This document shows, piece after piece, positions 5,671-6,242 of a stretch of DNA of 6,242 nucleotides. This DNA is from Thermomicrobiaceae bacterium (GTDB taxonomy: Bacteria > Chloroflexota > Chloroflexia > Thermomicrobiales > Thermomicrobiaceae). The translations under genes and the position numbers were made by a program. A model generated the notes under the pieces. The model searched no databases. It saw only the letters and a program-made list of their open reading frames with translations, and was not told the origin of the DNA. Each line of letters begins with the position of its first letter. Within the stretch, counting starts at the first letter, position 1. The stretch lies in the NCBI GenBank assembly GCA_007123655.1, contig SKKR01000357.1, positions 1-6,242 of the forward strand, written 5' to 3'.

Positions 5671-6195
5671 TCAAGCCTCCGACGACGTCCGCGCCTGCTC
5701 CAGCGCATAAAAGAGATAGTCGATGTCTCCCGGAGATTGGCCCAGACGCGTGAGCGCTACCGTCGACTCGGTCCGGTGTTGCATCGAATGATGGGCGAGG
5801 TGCACCATGATCTCGCCGGCGGGCATCGAGAACTCCGACCCCGGGAACTCCACCGCCAGGACTCGCTCGAGATCCGCGTTCGTTGCCCGGGCCAGGAATC
5901 GGTTCGTTTGCGTCAGAATCTCTCCCCAGAACTCACGCAGTGACGCGAGGTCCGGGTAAGCCGCGGGGTCCGCGGTGAGCGCGTATGCCTCCTCGCCACT
6001 CAGTGACCCGTCTACCCAGCTCAACCAGCTCCGGTGAACGCTGAACTGATGCACGAACTGGTTACGAATCGATCCCCACGGAGCGTCCACATCCTGTTGC
6101 AGTTGCTCCGTTGTCAATCCGTCACACGCCCCGAGCACTCGTTCCGTAGCCCACTGGTCGTACCGATGCAATGATGTCACTCCGCCTGCGTCCAT
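5671..6195 (-). CDS. DinB-family (DUF664-like) four-helix metal-binding protein
   Basis: The 174-residue protein has the layout of the DinB / YfiT-like superfamily, small four-helix proteins that usually bind a metal through three histidines. Visible signatures are the N-terminal LHRYDQWATERVL helix, QFVHQFSVHRSWLSWVDG (47-63, His49 as a likely ligand) and the later HLAHHSMQHRTE helix (132-143), where His136 and His140 give the expected H-x3-H pair. The length is typical. Members include thiol-dependent S-transferases using bacillithiol or mycothiol, but most are uncharacterised, so the reaction here is unknown. The ATG at 6193-6195 is chosen because AAGGAAGGA lies 4 nt upstream; a GTG six codons earlier (6211-6213) would place that site inside the coding region. 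The gene is followed by a hairpin and stands alone. Confidence 0.88.
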   Translation of the reverse strand: MDAGGVTSLHRYDQWATERVLGACDGLTTEQLQQDVDAPWGSIRNQFVHQFSVHRSWLSWVDGSLSGEEAYALTADPAAYPDLASLREFWGEILTQTNRFLARATNADLERVLAVEFPGSEFSMPAGEIMVHLAHHSMQHRTESTVALTRLGQSPGDIDYLFYALEQARTSSEA

Positions 6196-6199
6196 GATG

Positions 6200-6208
6200 T
6201 CCTTCCTT
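6200..6208 (-). promoter_or_regulatory. Shine-Dalgarno deciding the DinB-family start
   Basis: AAGGAAGGA on the - strand sits 4 nt before the ATG at 6193-6195. The alternative GTG at 6211-6213 has only a GAGGAC more than 10 nt upstream. Confidence 0.65.
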
Positions 6209-6242
6209 ATCACTCGGTTTTGATCGTCCTCGGGTCCCGGAC

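Noticed and set aside
6196..6213. GTG start at 6211-6213 for the DinB-family gene
   Set aside because: The good ribosome-binding site AAGGAAGGA would fall inside the coding region; it correctly serves the ATG at 6193-6195, where family members begin.

Overview
The window is GC-rich bacterial DNA with four genes that I consider real: one on the + strand at the left edge and three on the - strand. High GC, frequent Arg/Asp/Glu/Ala codons, strong AGGGAGGG-type Shine-Dalgarno sites and the gene mix (class I fumarase subunit, secreted HIHEGTC-domain protein, DinB/DUF664-like protein) would fit a Chloroflexota or actinobacterium-like lineage. No rRNA, tRNA or marker gene settles this, so the assignment is only a guess. 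There is no sign of a phage, insertion sequence or CRISPR array.

Layout. 1-155 is a leader with no convincing gene. 156-1004 (+) encodes the alpha (iron-sulfur) subunit of a class I fumarate hydratase or related hydro-lyase and ends at a strong hairpin terminator (1053-1083). Converging on it, 1120-3762 (-) encodes an unusual 880-residue membrane-tethered protein. It is almost entirely acidic tandem helical repeats (seven of 39 residues, then seven of 40) held between an N-terminal and a C-terminal membrane segment. Behind its TTG start lies about 500 nt without a gene (3777-4276), holding several inverted repeats, including an operator-like site at 4028-4059. 4277-4316 is a very strong hairpin and 4338-4355 an 18-bp perfect palindrome, both just past the stop of the next gene. 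4370-5038 (-) encodes a secreted 222-residue protein: signal peptide, HIHEGTC domain, 35-residue acidic stretch and C-terminal membrane anchor. 5054-5600 is another long gene-free stretch. 5601-5626 is a hairpin after the last gene, 5671-6195 (-), a DinB-family four-helix protein.

How they fit together. The genes look like separate transcription units, each with its own leader or terminator-like hairpin, rather than one operon. The fumarase alpha subunit needs a beta subunit that is not visible here. The two middle genes share direction, nearly the same ribosome-binding site, a predicted extracytoplasmic location and strong acidity, so a common cell-surface role is possible but unproven. The most unusual object is the repeat protein at 1120-3762, which I cannot assign to a known family.
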